Shown: positions 34,365 through 42,557 of the stretch, one piece after another | How positions within the stretch are numbered: the first letter of the stretch is position 1 | How the letters are laid out: the number at the start of each line of letters is the position of its first letter | Source: SNAP01 sp049671745 | Lineage (GTDB): Bacteria; Bacteroidota; Bacteroidia; Bacteroidales; Marinifilaceae | Assembly (NCBI GenBank): GCA_049671745.1 | Contig: JBATVL010000089.1 | Coordinates: 78,186 to 142,185 of the forward strand | Direction: 5' to 3' | Length of the DNA: 64,000 bases | The notes under the pieces: model-generated | Seen by the model: the letters and a program-made list of their open reading frames with translations, nothing else | What the model was told of the DNA's origin: nothing | The model's database searches: none | Translations under genes and position numbers: made by a program

Positions 34365-35522
34365 ATGTCAAAAAGAGATTATTACGAGGTATTAGGCGTT
34401 GATAAAAACGCTACAGCTCCTGAAATTAAGAAAGCATACAGAAAAAAAGCAATACAGTATCATCCTGATAAGAATCCTGACGATGCAGAATCGGAAGATA
34501 AATTTAAGGAAGCTGCAGAAGCTTATGAAGTTTTAAGCAATCAAGATAAAAAAGCTCGTTACGACCAATATGGTCATCAAGGCATGGGTGGAGCAGGTGG
34601 CTCTGGCGGTGGCTTCGGTGGCGGTATGGATATGGATGATATCTTCTCTCATTTCGGTGATATATTCGGTGGAGGCTTTGGTGGTTTTGGCGGCGGTGGT
34701 CGTTCAAGAAGCTCAAGTCGTAGAGTGAATAAAGGGTCTAACCTTAGAGTAAAAGTAAAATTAACTCTTGCTGATATAGTAAATGGTGTAGAGAAAAAGA
34801 TTAAGGTTAAGAAACAAGTTGCTTGTCAAACATGTAGTGGTACAGGTGCTAAAGATGGACATTCTTATACTACTTGTTCTCAATGTAACGGAACTGGATC
34901 AATTACAAGAGTACAAAATACTATTCTTGGAGCAATGCAAACTTCTGCAACTTGCCCGTCTTGTAATGGAGAAGGAAAAACAATTACAGAGAAATGTACT
35001 TCTTGCCACGGCGAGGGAGTAAGTATGCAAGAGGAAGTTGTTACTATACAAATACCTGCAGGTGTAGCTGAAGGCATGCAATTATCGGTAAGCGGTAAAG
35101 GTAATGCAGCACGTAGAGGTGGAGTTAATGGTGATCTTTTAATTTTAGTACAAGAAGAAGCTCATCCTGATCTTATAAGGGATGATAATGATCTTCTTTA
35201 TAATCTATTCATAAGTTTCCCAGATGCAGTACTTGGTATGACAGCTGAGATTCCTACAGTAGATGGAAAAGTTAAGGTTAAGTTAGATCCAGGAACACAA
35301 GCTGGTAAGATACTTCGTTTACGCTCTAAAGGAATTCCTGATGTTAATGGATACGGTAAAGGTGATTTACTTGTAAAAGTAAATGTTTGGATACCTAAAA
35401 CGGTTAGTAAAGAAGACAAGAAAGTTCTTGAAACAATGAGAACATCTGAATCTTACTCACCTAATCCTACTAAGGAGGAGAAAAGTTTCTCTAAAAGAGT
35501 ACGTAATTTCTTTGATTCGTAG
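34365..35522 (+). CDS. dnaJ: Chaperone protein DnaJ
   Basis: This is the Hsp40 co-chaperone of DnaK. Domains in order: a J domain (1-70) with HPD in YHPDKNPDD; a Gly/Phe-rich linker (about 71-125); a zinc-binding region with four CxxCxGxG motifs (CQTCSGTG, CSQCNGTG, CPSCNGEG, CTSCHGEG); then the substrate-binding C-terminal domains. It is full length at 385 residues. It is co-transcribed with grpE. Confidence 0.98.
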   Translation: MSKRDYYEVLGVDKNATAPEIKKAYRKKAIQYHPDKNPDDAESEDKFKEAAEAYEVLSNQDKKARYDQYGHQGMGGAGGSGGGFGGGMDMDDIFSHFGDIFGGGFGGFGGGGRSRSSSRRVNKGSNLRVKVKLTLADIVNGVEKKIKVKKQVACQTCSGTGAKDGHSYTTCSQCNGTGSITRVQNTILGAMQTSATCPSCNGEGKTITEKCTSCHGEGVSMQEEVVTIQIPAGVAEGMQLSVSGKGNAARRGGVNGDLLILVQEEAHPDLIRDDNDLLYNLFISFPDAVLGMTAEIPTVDGKVKVKLDPGTQAGKILRLRSKGIPDVNGYGKGDLLVKVNVWIPKTVSKEDKKVLETMRTSESYSPNPTKEEKSFSKRVRNFFDS

Positions 35523-35584
35523 TATATAATTGCGAAATTGGGAATAATTATTTCTAGTATAAAGTGTACTTAATAAGCAAAAAC

Positions 35585-36154
35585 ATGGGTATAGTAACTG
35601 AAAGTTTAAATGATTCGCTTTCTGTTTTAAAAGAGTTTATCTCTGATAAAAAGAATATAGATAACATAGAGGAAGTAGCTGAGATAATGATTAAAGCTAT
35701 AAAATCGGGAAACATGATAATATCTTGTGGTAACGGTGGTTCTCTTTGTGACGCTTCTCATTTTGCTGAAGAGTTAACTGGTCGTTTTAGAGATGATAGA
35801 ATTTCATTGCCTGCTGTAGCTATCAATGATGCTTCACACATTACTTGTGTTGCTAACGACTTTGGTTTTGAATATGTATTCTCTAAATTTGTGGAAGGAG
35901 TAGGACGAGAGGGCGATGTGCTTTTAGTTCTAAGTACTTCAGGCAACTCAGAGAACATAATTAAAGCAGTAGAGGAAGCTAAACGTAAGAATATTACAGT
36001 AGTGGCTCTAACGGGTAAAGATGGCGGCAAATTAAGCTCTATTGTTGATAAAGAGATTAGAGTAGAATGGTTTAAGTATTCTGATAGAATTCAGGAGATA
36101 CATATTAAAGTTCTACACATACTCGTTCAACTTATTGAAGAAGGAATGTTTTAG
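35585..36154 (+). CDS. gmhA: Sedoheptulose 7-phosphate isomerase
   Basis: GmhA converts sedoheptulose 7-phosphate to D-glycero-D-manno-heptose 7-phosphate for LPS inner-core heptose. The SIS domain shows SCGNGGSLCDASHFAEELTG and LLVLSTSGNSENI. I prefer the ATG at 35585 (MGIVTESLND), giving 189 residues, over an upstream in-frame codon that would add seven unlikely residues. With kdsD, lptB and lpxH elsewhere in the window it indicates a full LPS-bearing outer membrane. No hldE or other heptose gene is adjacent. Confidence 0.9.
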   Translation: MGIVTESLNDSLSVLKEFISDKKNIDNIEEVAEIMIKAIKSGNMIISCGNGGSLCDASHFAEELTGRFRDDRISLPAVAINDASHITCVANDFGFEYVFSKFVEGVGREGDVLLVLSTSGNSENIIKAVEEAKRKNITVVALTGKDGGKLSSIVDKEIRVEWFKYSDRIQEIHIKVLHILVQLIEEGMF

Positions 36155-36177
36155 AAGATTATTCTGAATATATATAT

Positions 36178-36206
36178 AAAAGCCGTTCTCACGAACGGCT
36201 TTTTTT
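36178..36206. terminator. Bidirectional terminator between gmhA and the TlpA-like lipoprotein
   Basis: The stem aaaagccgttc / gaacggctttt has a 4-base loop with a T run after it. It lies between convergent genes. Confidence 0.88.
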
Positions 36207-36208
36207 AT

Positions 36209-37555
36209 TTACATCTTATTAATAAAAGATACAAAATCCTTATCCTCAAAAATAGGAGGAGTTATATTCTTTATTTTAAGATTCTTATCTATAACAAAGC
36301 TAGTAGGTAAGGCGCGAACACCATAATACAAGGCATATTTTGATTCCATACCTTTACTGTCAAACAAGTGAATAATATTATCTTGTTTAAATGATTTTTT
36401 CTCTATAAAATTTCTCCATATAGTTTCATCTCTATCAAAAGACACAAATATAAAAATCACATCTTTCTTATCTTTAATTTGTTTGTACTTAGAATTGAAA
36501 TGACCTATTCCATTCACACAAGCTCCACACCATGTAGCCCAATTATCAACATATACAGTTTTTCCTTTAAGCTGTTCAAGAGAGAATTTTTTATCATATG
36601 AAACAAGAGACTCTAAGAATTCAGCTTTATTTCCTACAACTTTACCAAGACTTGTTGCTGGATTCACATTAATAACATGATTGATATACTTCTCTTTCAG
36701 TTTTAGCTTTTTCATCTTCACGATAATTTTTTCTTTCTCTTTTTTAGAAAGATCAGGAATTATATTAGACATAAATAAGCAAGTAAAAGCACTAGCTAAT
36801 TCTCTGTTCTTAATGATTTTATTTATGTACTCAACTTTAATCTCTGAACTATCGAAAGCTTTACCATATTCTCTATAGTATTTTACTTTAAGCATCTCAA
36901 ATATAGTATTTACATTATCTGTAAATTTAAGAAACTGATCATTGTCCAAAGTTATTGAATCTACAAAATCGTAATATTCAGCCTTTAAATCATCAGCCTT
37001 TAATTTCTTTGAAAACATGAATTTTAAATGGGCTATCTTGCCTATTATTATTCCATGTAGAAGATTATATTCGTTTTTGGATACTTTACCTTTTATTAGA
37101 TTAAGCTTATCTAATTGATTAGTTTTCTCAAGATCTATTTCCTTAATTATCTCATTTGTAACATTCCCCTTATGCATTAAAGCAACTATCTCTTTAAAGA
37201 ATTGCTGAGAGAATTTATTAACATAGTCATCTTCATTAAAGATCAGCTCCTTATTATCTATTTGTATATTAATATTCTTATCAGCAGGAAGAAACACAGA
37301 ATGATTAGTTTGATTAACCATAATAAAGGCCTGCATAATCTCTCCAGATTTATTAGTATCCTGTATAGATTTATTATTTTCTATTTTCAAATCCATTTTA
37401 GACATTTCCAAAGTTCCAATATTGTGAAATTTAGTAATGTTGATATTTTGTGTAGTGTTTGAAACGTAGGTTGTAATTCCTTTCTGGGAATTATCACATG
37501 AACTCATAATAACAACTGATATTATTATGAGTATTAAGTTTAATTTTTTTTTCAT
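36209..37555 (-). CDS. TlpA-like thioredoxin-fold lipoprotein
   Basis: The 448-residue protein begins with a lipoprotein signal (IISVVIMSSCDN, Cys about 20), so it is predicted to sit on a membrane facing the periplasm. The N-terminal 300 residues are Lys/Asn/Ile-rich and resemble the variable region of Bacteroidetes TlpA proteins. The C-terminal thioredoxin-like domain has YVDNWATWCGACVNGIGHF, with an intact CxxC (CGAC, near residue 342), and RALPTSFVID as the cis-Pro loop. It probably acts as a periplasmic thiol-disulfide reductase; the substrate is unknown. It ends two bases from the terminator stem. Confidence 0.88.
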   Translation of the reverse strand: MKKKLNLILIIISVVIMSSCDNSQKGITTYVSNTTQNINITKFHNIGTLEMSKMDLKIENNKSIQDTNKSGEIMQAFIMVNQTNHSVFLPADKNINIQIDNKELIFNEDDYVNKFSQQFFKEIVALMHKGNVTNEIIKEIDLEKTNQLDKLNLIKGKVSKNEYNLLHGIIIGKIAHLKFMFSKKLKADDLKAEYYDFVDSITLDNDQFLKFTDNVNTIFEMLKVKYYREYGKAFDSSEIKVEYINKIIKNRELASAFTCLFMSNIIPDLSKKEKEKIIVKMKKLKLKEKYINHVINVNPATSLGKVVGNKAEFLESLVSYDKKFSLEQLKGKTVYVDNWATWCGACVNGIGHFNSKYKQIKDKKDVIFIFVSFDRDETIWRNFIEKKSFKQDNIIHLFDSKGMESKYALYYGVRALPTSFVIDKNLKIKNITPPIFEDKDFVSFINKM

Positions 37556-37677
37556 TTTGATGTAAGTTTCTGATTGTTAGTATGTATTTAGTAAATATAG
37601 AGTTTTAATATTAGAAACTACAGATTAAAATCATCTTGTGTTATTAAATAAAGTTAAAATGTCCATATATGAAAGTA

Positions 37678-37727
37678 AATATTTATGCGTTTTTATGCAT
37701 AAATATTCATTTGGAATTATATCTTTG
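37678..37727 (+). promoter_or_regulatory. carAB promoter with overlapping palindromes (candidate ArgR operator)
   Basis: A -7 box TATCTTTG (37720-37727) lies about 50 bases before carA. Over its -33 region sits an 11-bp perfect inverted repeat, AATATTTATGC / GCATAAATATT (37678-37688 and 37697-37707). It also forms ATGCATAAATATTCAT (37695-37710), which differs at one core position from the general ARG-box form TGAATWWWWATTCA. The position suits a repressor. ArgR control of carAB is known in other bacteria; here it is inference. Confidence 0.5.
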
Positions 37728-37778
37728 CATGATTTTAGATTTTAGTAGTAGAAGAAATACTCATGTAAGAATAGTTTA

Positions 37779-38867
37779 ATGAAGAAATTAAAAGACGTAA
37801 GATTGATTTTTGAAGATGGTGCTGAGTTTGTTGCAAAGTCCTTTGGATATGAAAAGAATGTTTCAGGAGAGCTTGTTTTTAATACTGCAATGACTGGCTA
37901 TCCGGAGAGTCTAACAGATCCCTCCTATGAAGGGCAAATACTAGTTTCCACTTATCCTTTAATCGGAAACTACGGAGTCCCAATTAATTTACAACAAGAT
38001 GGAATCTTTAGTTATTTTGAATCAGATAAGATTCATTGCAAAGCATTAATAGTTTCTGATTATTCATTTGAAGACAGTCACTGGAATTCAGAAAAAAGCC
38101 TCGGAGGTTGGTTGAAAGATCAACAGATTCCGGGGCTTTTTTGTGTTGATACTCGAGCTCTTACAAAAAAGTTAAGAGAAGAAGGATCAACTCTTGTTAA
38201 GATAATATTCGATAATAAAGAGAATGAGATAGACTTCTACAACCCCAATAAAGAAAATCTTGTTGAGAAAGTCAGTGTTAAAGACAGGGTAGAATATGGT
38301 GATGGATATTATAAGATAATTCTTGTAGACTGTGGAACGAAGAATAATATAATCCGCTGTTTACTTAAACGAAATGCCAAAGTGATAAGGGTAGCTTGGG
38401 ATTACGACTTTACCGGTGAAGACTACGATGGAGTATTACTTTCCAATGGACCTGGTAATCCTGAATTCTGTCATAAGACAGTCTCTAATATAAAAAAATC
38501 CTTTGCTGCCGAGAAACCCATATTTGGAATATGCCTTGGAAATCAATTACTAGCAATTGCCTCTGGAGCAGAAACATACAAAATGAAATACGGGCACAGG
38601 AGCCATAATCAAGGGGTAATGAAATTAGGTTCGAATAGATGTTATATCACATCTCAGAATCATGGATTTGCGGTAGAAGAGAAAAGTCTATCCCCAGATT
38701 GGGAAGTTCTATTTACCAATGTAAATGATGGAACAAACGAAGGAATAAGGCACAAAACAAAACCATTTTTCTCTGTTCAGTTTCATCCTGAAGCTTCAAG
38801 TGGACCTACAGACACTGAATTTTTATTTGATGATTTCTTTGAATTAGTAGAACAACAAAAACACTAA
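37779..38867 (+). CDS. carA: Carbamoyl-phosphate synthase small (glutaminase) subunit
   Basis: CarA hydrolyses glutamine and passes ammonia to CarB. The N-terminal CPSase domain (TAMTGYPESLTDPSYEGQILV) is followed by a class I glutamine amidotransferase domain. That domain has the nucleophile Cys in FGICLGNQLLA (about residue 251) and His/Glu in VQFHPEASSGP. The 362-residue length is normal. carB starts three bases after the stop. Upstream lies a promoter covered by palindromes, suggesting repression by arginine or pyrimidines. Confidence 0.97.
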   Translation: MKKLKDVRLIFEDGAEFVAKSFGYEKNVSGELVFNTAMTGYPESLTDPSYEGQILVSTYPLIGNYGVPINLQQDGIFSYFESDKIHCKALIVSDYSFEDSHWNSEKSLGGWLKDQQIPGLFCVDTRALTKKLREEGSTLVKIIFDNKENEIDFYNPNKENLVEKVSVKDRVEYGDGYYKIILVDCGTKNNIIRCLLKRNAKVIRVAWDYDFTGEDYDGVLLSNGPGNPEFCHKTVSNIKKSFAAEKPIFGICLGNQLLAIASGAETYKMKYGHRSHNQGVMKLGSNRCYITSQNHGFAVEEKSLSPDWEVLFTNVNDGTNEGIRHKTKPFFSVQFHPEASSGPTDTEFLFDDFFELVEQQKH

Positions 38868-38870
38868 AAG

Positions 38871-41800
38871 ATGATGAAGATGGATAAAGTATTAGTACTT
38901 GGATCAGGTGCTCTAAAAATTGGAGAAGCAGGAGAGTTCGATTATTCAGGATCTCAGGCTCTGAAAGCATTGAAAGAAGAAGGTATTTCAACTGTTCTTA
39001 TCAATCCTAATATTGCCACAGTGCAAACATCATTAGATAATGCTGATGAGATATATTTCGTACCCATAACACCCGATTTTGTTGAAAGGGTTATTATTCA
39101 AGAAAAACCACAAGGAATATTACTAGCTTTTGGTGGACAAACGGCTCTAAATTGTGGTGTAGAACTCTTCCGTAATGGGATATTTGAGAAATACAATATA
39201 GAAGTCCTTGGTACTCCCATACAATCTATAATAGACACAGAGGATAGGAAAATATTCTCAGAGAAATTAAAAGAAATAGATGTACTTACTCCCAGGAGCA
39301 TATCGGCCGAAACAATAGAAGAGGCCATAATAGCTTCTGATGAGGTAGGTTTTCCCTTAATGGTAAGAGCAGCATTCACTCTAGGAGGTTTGGGTAGTGG
39401 CTTTTACAGCAATAAAGAAGAACTAAAAGAACTGGCGGCCACAGCATTTTCATATTCTCCTCAGATAATTGTAGAGGAATCTTTAAAAAAGTGGAAAGAA
39501 ATAGAATATGAGGTAGTGCGCGACAAGTACGATAATTGCATTACAGTTTGTAATATGGAGAATTTCGATCCATTAGGAATACACACAGGAGAGAGTATAG
39601 TTGTGGCACCTTCTCAAACACTTAGTAATGCTGAATATCACAAACTCAGAGAGATAGCCATAAAAATAATAAGACATATAGGCATAGTTGGAGAATGTAA
39701 TGTGCAATATGCACTCGACCCATTCTCTGAGGATTACAGAGTTATAGAGGTAAATGCTCGTCTTTCTAGATCATCTGCCTTGGCATCAAAAGCAACAGGA
39801 TATCCACTGGCTTTTGTAGCTGCTAAACTAGCTTTGGGATATGGATTACACGAGATAAAGAACTCTGTGAATAAAGTTACTTCTGCATGTTTCGAACCTG
39901 CACTTGACTATGTTGTTTGTAAGATACCTCGTTGGGATTTAGACAAATTCGAAGGTGTCTCAAAAGTTATTGGTTCTTCAATGAAAAGTGTTGGAGAGAT
40001 AATGGCAATAGGACGTAATTTCGAAGAGGCTATTCAGAAAGGCCTTAGAATGATAGGTCAGGGAATGCATGGTTTTGTCTCAAATAATGTAGAGATTAAA
40101 GATGTAAAAGGCGAATTAGACATACCAACCGACAAGAGAATCTTTGCTATAGCTGAAGCTTTCGAGCAAGGATATTCTGTTGAGGATATATACGATATCA
40201 CAAGAATAGATAGATGGTTTCTCTACAAACTTGAGAATATATTCAAGATAAAGAACAATCTTAAGACACATAAAAACATAAATGCTCTTAGCGACGAATC
40301 TTTTCTAGAAGCCAAAGTAAGAGGCTTCTCTGACTTCCAGATTGCTAGATTACTTATAAACGACAATTCGATTACTCAAGAGCAGAGAATGCTTAAAGTA
40401 AGAGAAGAAAGAAAATTTAGGGGTATTCTGCCGGTTGTGAAACAGATAGATACTTTAGCTGGAGAATATCCGGCACAGACAAACTATTTATACGTCACCT
40501 ACAGCGGCACAGAGTCAGACATTGAATATCAGAACGATGAGAAATCAGTAATAGTACTTGGCTCAGGAGCTTATAGAATAGGTAGTTCTGTGGAGTTTGA
40601 CTGGTGTGGAGTGAGTGCTCTAGACACAATCAGAAAAGAAGGTTACCGCTCGGTAATGATTAATTACAATCCAGAGACTGTAAGCACAGACTATGACTCA
40701 TGTGACAGGTTATATTTCGATGAACTTTCTTTCGAGAGGGTAATGGACATAGTAGATCTGGAAATGCCAAAGGGAGTAGTTGTTTCCACAGGAGGACAAA
40801 TTCCTAATAATCTTGCGCTAAAACTTCATAACGAGAATGTGAAGATTCTTGGTACATCTCCTGTAGATATTGACAGGGCAGAGAATAGGCAAAAATTCTC
40901 AAGTATGCTTGATTCTCTTTCTATAGACCAACCAAGATGGAGAGAATTAACAAGCAGAGAGGACATAGATGAGTTTATTGGAGATGTAGGTTTCCCTATT
41001 CTTATCAGACCTTCCTACGTGCTGTCAGGTGCTGCCATGAATATTGTTTCTAATAAGGACGAGCTTGGACATTTCTTAAAACTTGCCAAAGATGTAAGTA
41101 AAGAACATCCTGTTGTTGTGTCCGAATTTATAGAGCAAGCCAAGGAAATAGAAATAGATGCAGTGGCTCAGAATGGAGAAGTAAAGGCCTATGCCATAAG
41201 CGAGCACGTTGAGTTTGCAGGCGTTCATTCAGGAGATGCAACAATAGTCTTTCCACCTCAGAAATTATATATAGAAACCATAAGAAGGGTAAAGAAGATC
41301 TCTAAGGAAATTGCTAAATCTCTAAATATATCAGGACCTTTCAACATGCAGTTTCTTGCCAAAAATAACGAGATAAAAGTTATAGAATGCAATCTAAGAG
41401 CATCAAGAAGTTTCCCTTTTGTATCTAAAATGCTAAAGGTTAATTTCATTGATCTTGCTACTCAAATAATGTTAGGCAAAGAAGTGGAGGCTGTTAGTAA
41501 GTCTATATTCGACCTTGACTTTGTGGGAGTGAAAGCACCTCAATTCTCTTTTGCTAGATTACTTAAAGCGGACCCCGTTCTTGGAGTTGACATGTCTTCT
41601 ACGGGTGAAGTTGGATGTATAGGAGATACTTATCACGAGGCTTTGTTTAAGAGTATGCTTTCGGTGGGTTATACTGTTCCTAAAAAGAATGTGCTTATCT
41701 CGTCTGGACCTACTCGCTCTAAGGTAGAACTACTTGAATCAGCAAGACTACTGGTTAATAATGGTTATAATCTTTTTGCCACTGATGGTTCTGCTAAATT

Positions 41801-42086
41801 CTTTAAAGAGAATGGTATAGAGGTCACAAAACTCTTTTGGCCTGATGAGAATACAAGTCCGAATACAGTTGATTTTATAAAGAATAATAAGATTGACCTT
41901 ATAGTTAATATTCCTAAGAATCATACAAGAAAAGAATTGAATAATGGATATCAGATAAGACGTAACGCCGTAGATTTTAATGTTCCACTTATTACTAATG
42001 CCCCTTTGGCAAGAGATTTTATTCATGCTTTTTGCACTTTAAGTATGGAGGATGTGGAGGTTAAGAGCTGGAAGAAATATAATTAA
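38871..42086 (+). CDS. carB: Carbamoyl-phosphate synthase large subunit
   Basis: CarB makes carbamoyl phosphate from bicarbonate, ammonia and 2 ATP, feeding arginine and pyrimidine synthesis. The 1071-residue protein shows the internal duplication: each half starts with a Gly-rich loop (VLGSGALKIGEAGEFDYSG and VLGSGAYRIGSSVEFDWCG) and has an ATP-grasp domain (RAAFTLGGLGSGF; RPSYVLSGAAM). The C-terminal allosteric MGS-like domain follows (ISSGPTRSKVELL, PKNHTRKELNNGYQIRRNAVDF). It is intact and co-transcribed with carA. Confidence 0.98.
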   Translation: MMKMDKVLVLGSGALKIGEAGEFDYSGSQALKALKEEGISTVLINPNIATVQTSLDNADEIYFVPITPDFVERVIIQEKPQGILLAFGGQTALNCGVELFRNGIFEKYNIEVLGTPIQSIIDTEDRKIFSEKLKEIDVLTPRSISAETIEEAIIASDEVGFPLMVRAAFTLGGLGSGFYSNKEELKELAATAFSYSPQIIVEESLKKWKEIEYEVVRDKYDNCITVCNMENFDPLGIHTGESIVVAPSQTLSNAEYHKLREIAIKIIRHIGIVGECNVQYALDPFSEDYRVIEVNARLSRSSALASKATGYPLAFVAAKLALGYGLHEIKNSVNKVTSACFEPALDYVVCKIPRWDLDKFEGVSKVIGSSMKSVGEIMAIGRNFEEAIQKGLRMIGQGMHGFVSNNVEIKDVKGELDIPTDKRIFAIAEAFEQGYSVEDIYDITRIDRWFLYKLENIFKIKNNLKTHKNINALSDESFLEAKVRGFSDFQIARLLINDNSITQEQRMLKVREERKFRGILPVVKQIDTLAGEYPAQTNYLYVTYSGTESDIEYQNDEKSVIVLGSGAYRIGSSVEFDWCGVSALDTIRKEGYRSVMINYNPETVSTDYDSCDRLYFDELSFERVMDIVDLEMPKGVVVSTGGQIPNNLALKLHNENVKILGTSPVDIDRAENRQKFSSMLDSLSIDQPRWRELTSREDIDEFIGDVGFPILIRPSYVLSGAAMNIVSNKDELGHFLKLAKDVSKEHPVVVSEFIEQAKEIEIDAVAQNGEVKAYAISEHVEFAGVHSGDATIVFPPQKLYIETIRRVKKISKEIAKSLNISGPFNMQFLAKNNEIKVIECNLRASRSFPFVSKMLKVNFIDLATQIMLGKEVEAVSKSIFDLDFVGVKAPQFSFARLLKADPVLGVDMSSTGEVGCIGDTYHEALFKSMLSVGYTVPKKNVLISSGPTRSKVELLESARLLVNNGYNLFATDGSAKFFKENGIEVTKLFWPDENTSPNTVDFIKNNKIDLIVNIPKNHTRKELNNGYQIRRNAVDFNVPLITNAPLARDFIHAFCTLSMEDVEVKSWKKYN

Positions 42087-42145
42087 GGATTAATGATATT
42101 CATAACTGATTTATTATTAAGTATTTAAATAGGAATAATATAAAT

Positions 42146-42172
42146 GGAGCAAGTTAGAGATAAACTTGTTCC
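42146..42172 (+). terminator. Possible terminator of carAB
   Basis: A 10-bp stem, ggagcaagtt / aacttgttcc (one G-U), has a 7-base loop and is followed by atgtttgttttc. The T run is imperfect. Confidence 0.45.
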
Positions 42173-42253
42173 ATGTTTGTTTTCTAAGTGTTCGTTTAGT
42201 GTTTTTCTTACAATCTGCTTATAGTCTTTTTGTACTCATTATATACTAAGATT

Positions 42254-42297
42254 GTATTAGCTGCGTATTAGCTGCGTGTTAGCTGCGTATTAGCTGC
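42254..42297. repeat. Four tandem copies of an 11-bp unit
   Basis: The unit gtattagctgc is repeated four times head to tail; the third copy has gtgttagctgc. An 11-base phase may continue more loosely in the following G-rich bases. Eleven is not a multiple of three and no gene covers it, so it is a non-coding minisatellite-like element. Its period equals that of the array at 63620-63840. Confidence 0.9.
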
Positions 42298-42557
42298 GCA
42301 TAGGAAGGGTGCTGAGAGAGCATTGGGAGAGGTAATCAGAACTAATACAAGTTTCATCATTTATGGGGATTGATGTGTTCAATTCAATCATTACATTTGT
42401 AATGTTTAAACATTTTTACAATTTGAGTCCGGACGAATATTGAGTATTTAAGTAAAATAAATTTTCCCTAATATTTTATTTTACCCTGTTTTTAACAAGT
42501 TATCACCATTAAAACTTAAATGTTATGGTGATTAATATCACTAAAAAAACAACGATA

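Larger units (their letters stand above)
42087..42557. other. Repeat-bearing intergenic region carB / aldehyde dehydrogenase
   Basis: These 471 bases lack a credible gene. From left to right they hold a hairpin after carB, an 11-bp tandem repeat, a G-rich stretch, and overlapping palindromes (42389-42434) upstream of the dehydrogenase. The palindromes include the perfect 14-bp AATGTTTAAACATT at 42401-42414 and GTCCGGAC at 42427-42434. A two-box promoter for the dehydrogenase was not clear. Confidence 0.6.

Noticed and set aside
36209..37555. Reading the TlpA-like lipoprotein as part of a cytochrome c maturation system
   Set aside because: No ccm or ccs genes are nearby, and Bacteroidetes carry many unrelated TlpA-like lipoproteins.
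42146..42172. Riboswitch or attenuator in the carB downstream hairpin
   Set aside because: It lies after carB and far from the next start; a simple weak terminator explains it better.
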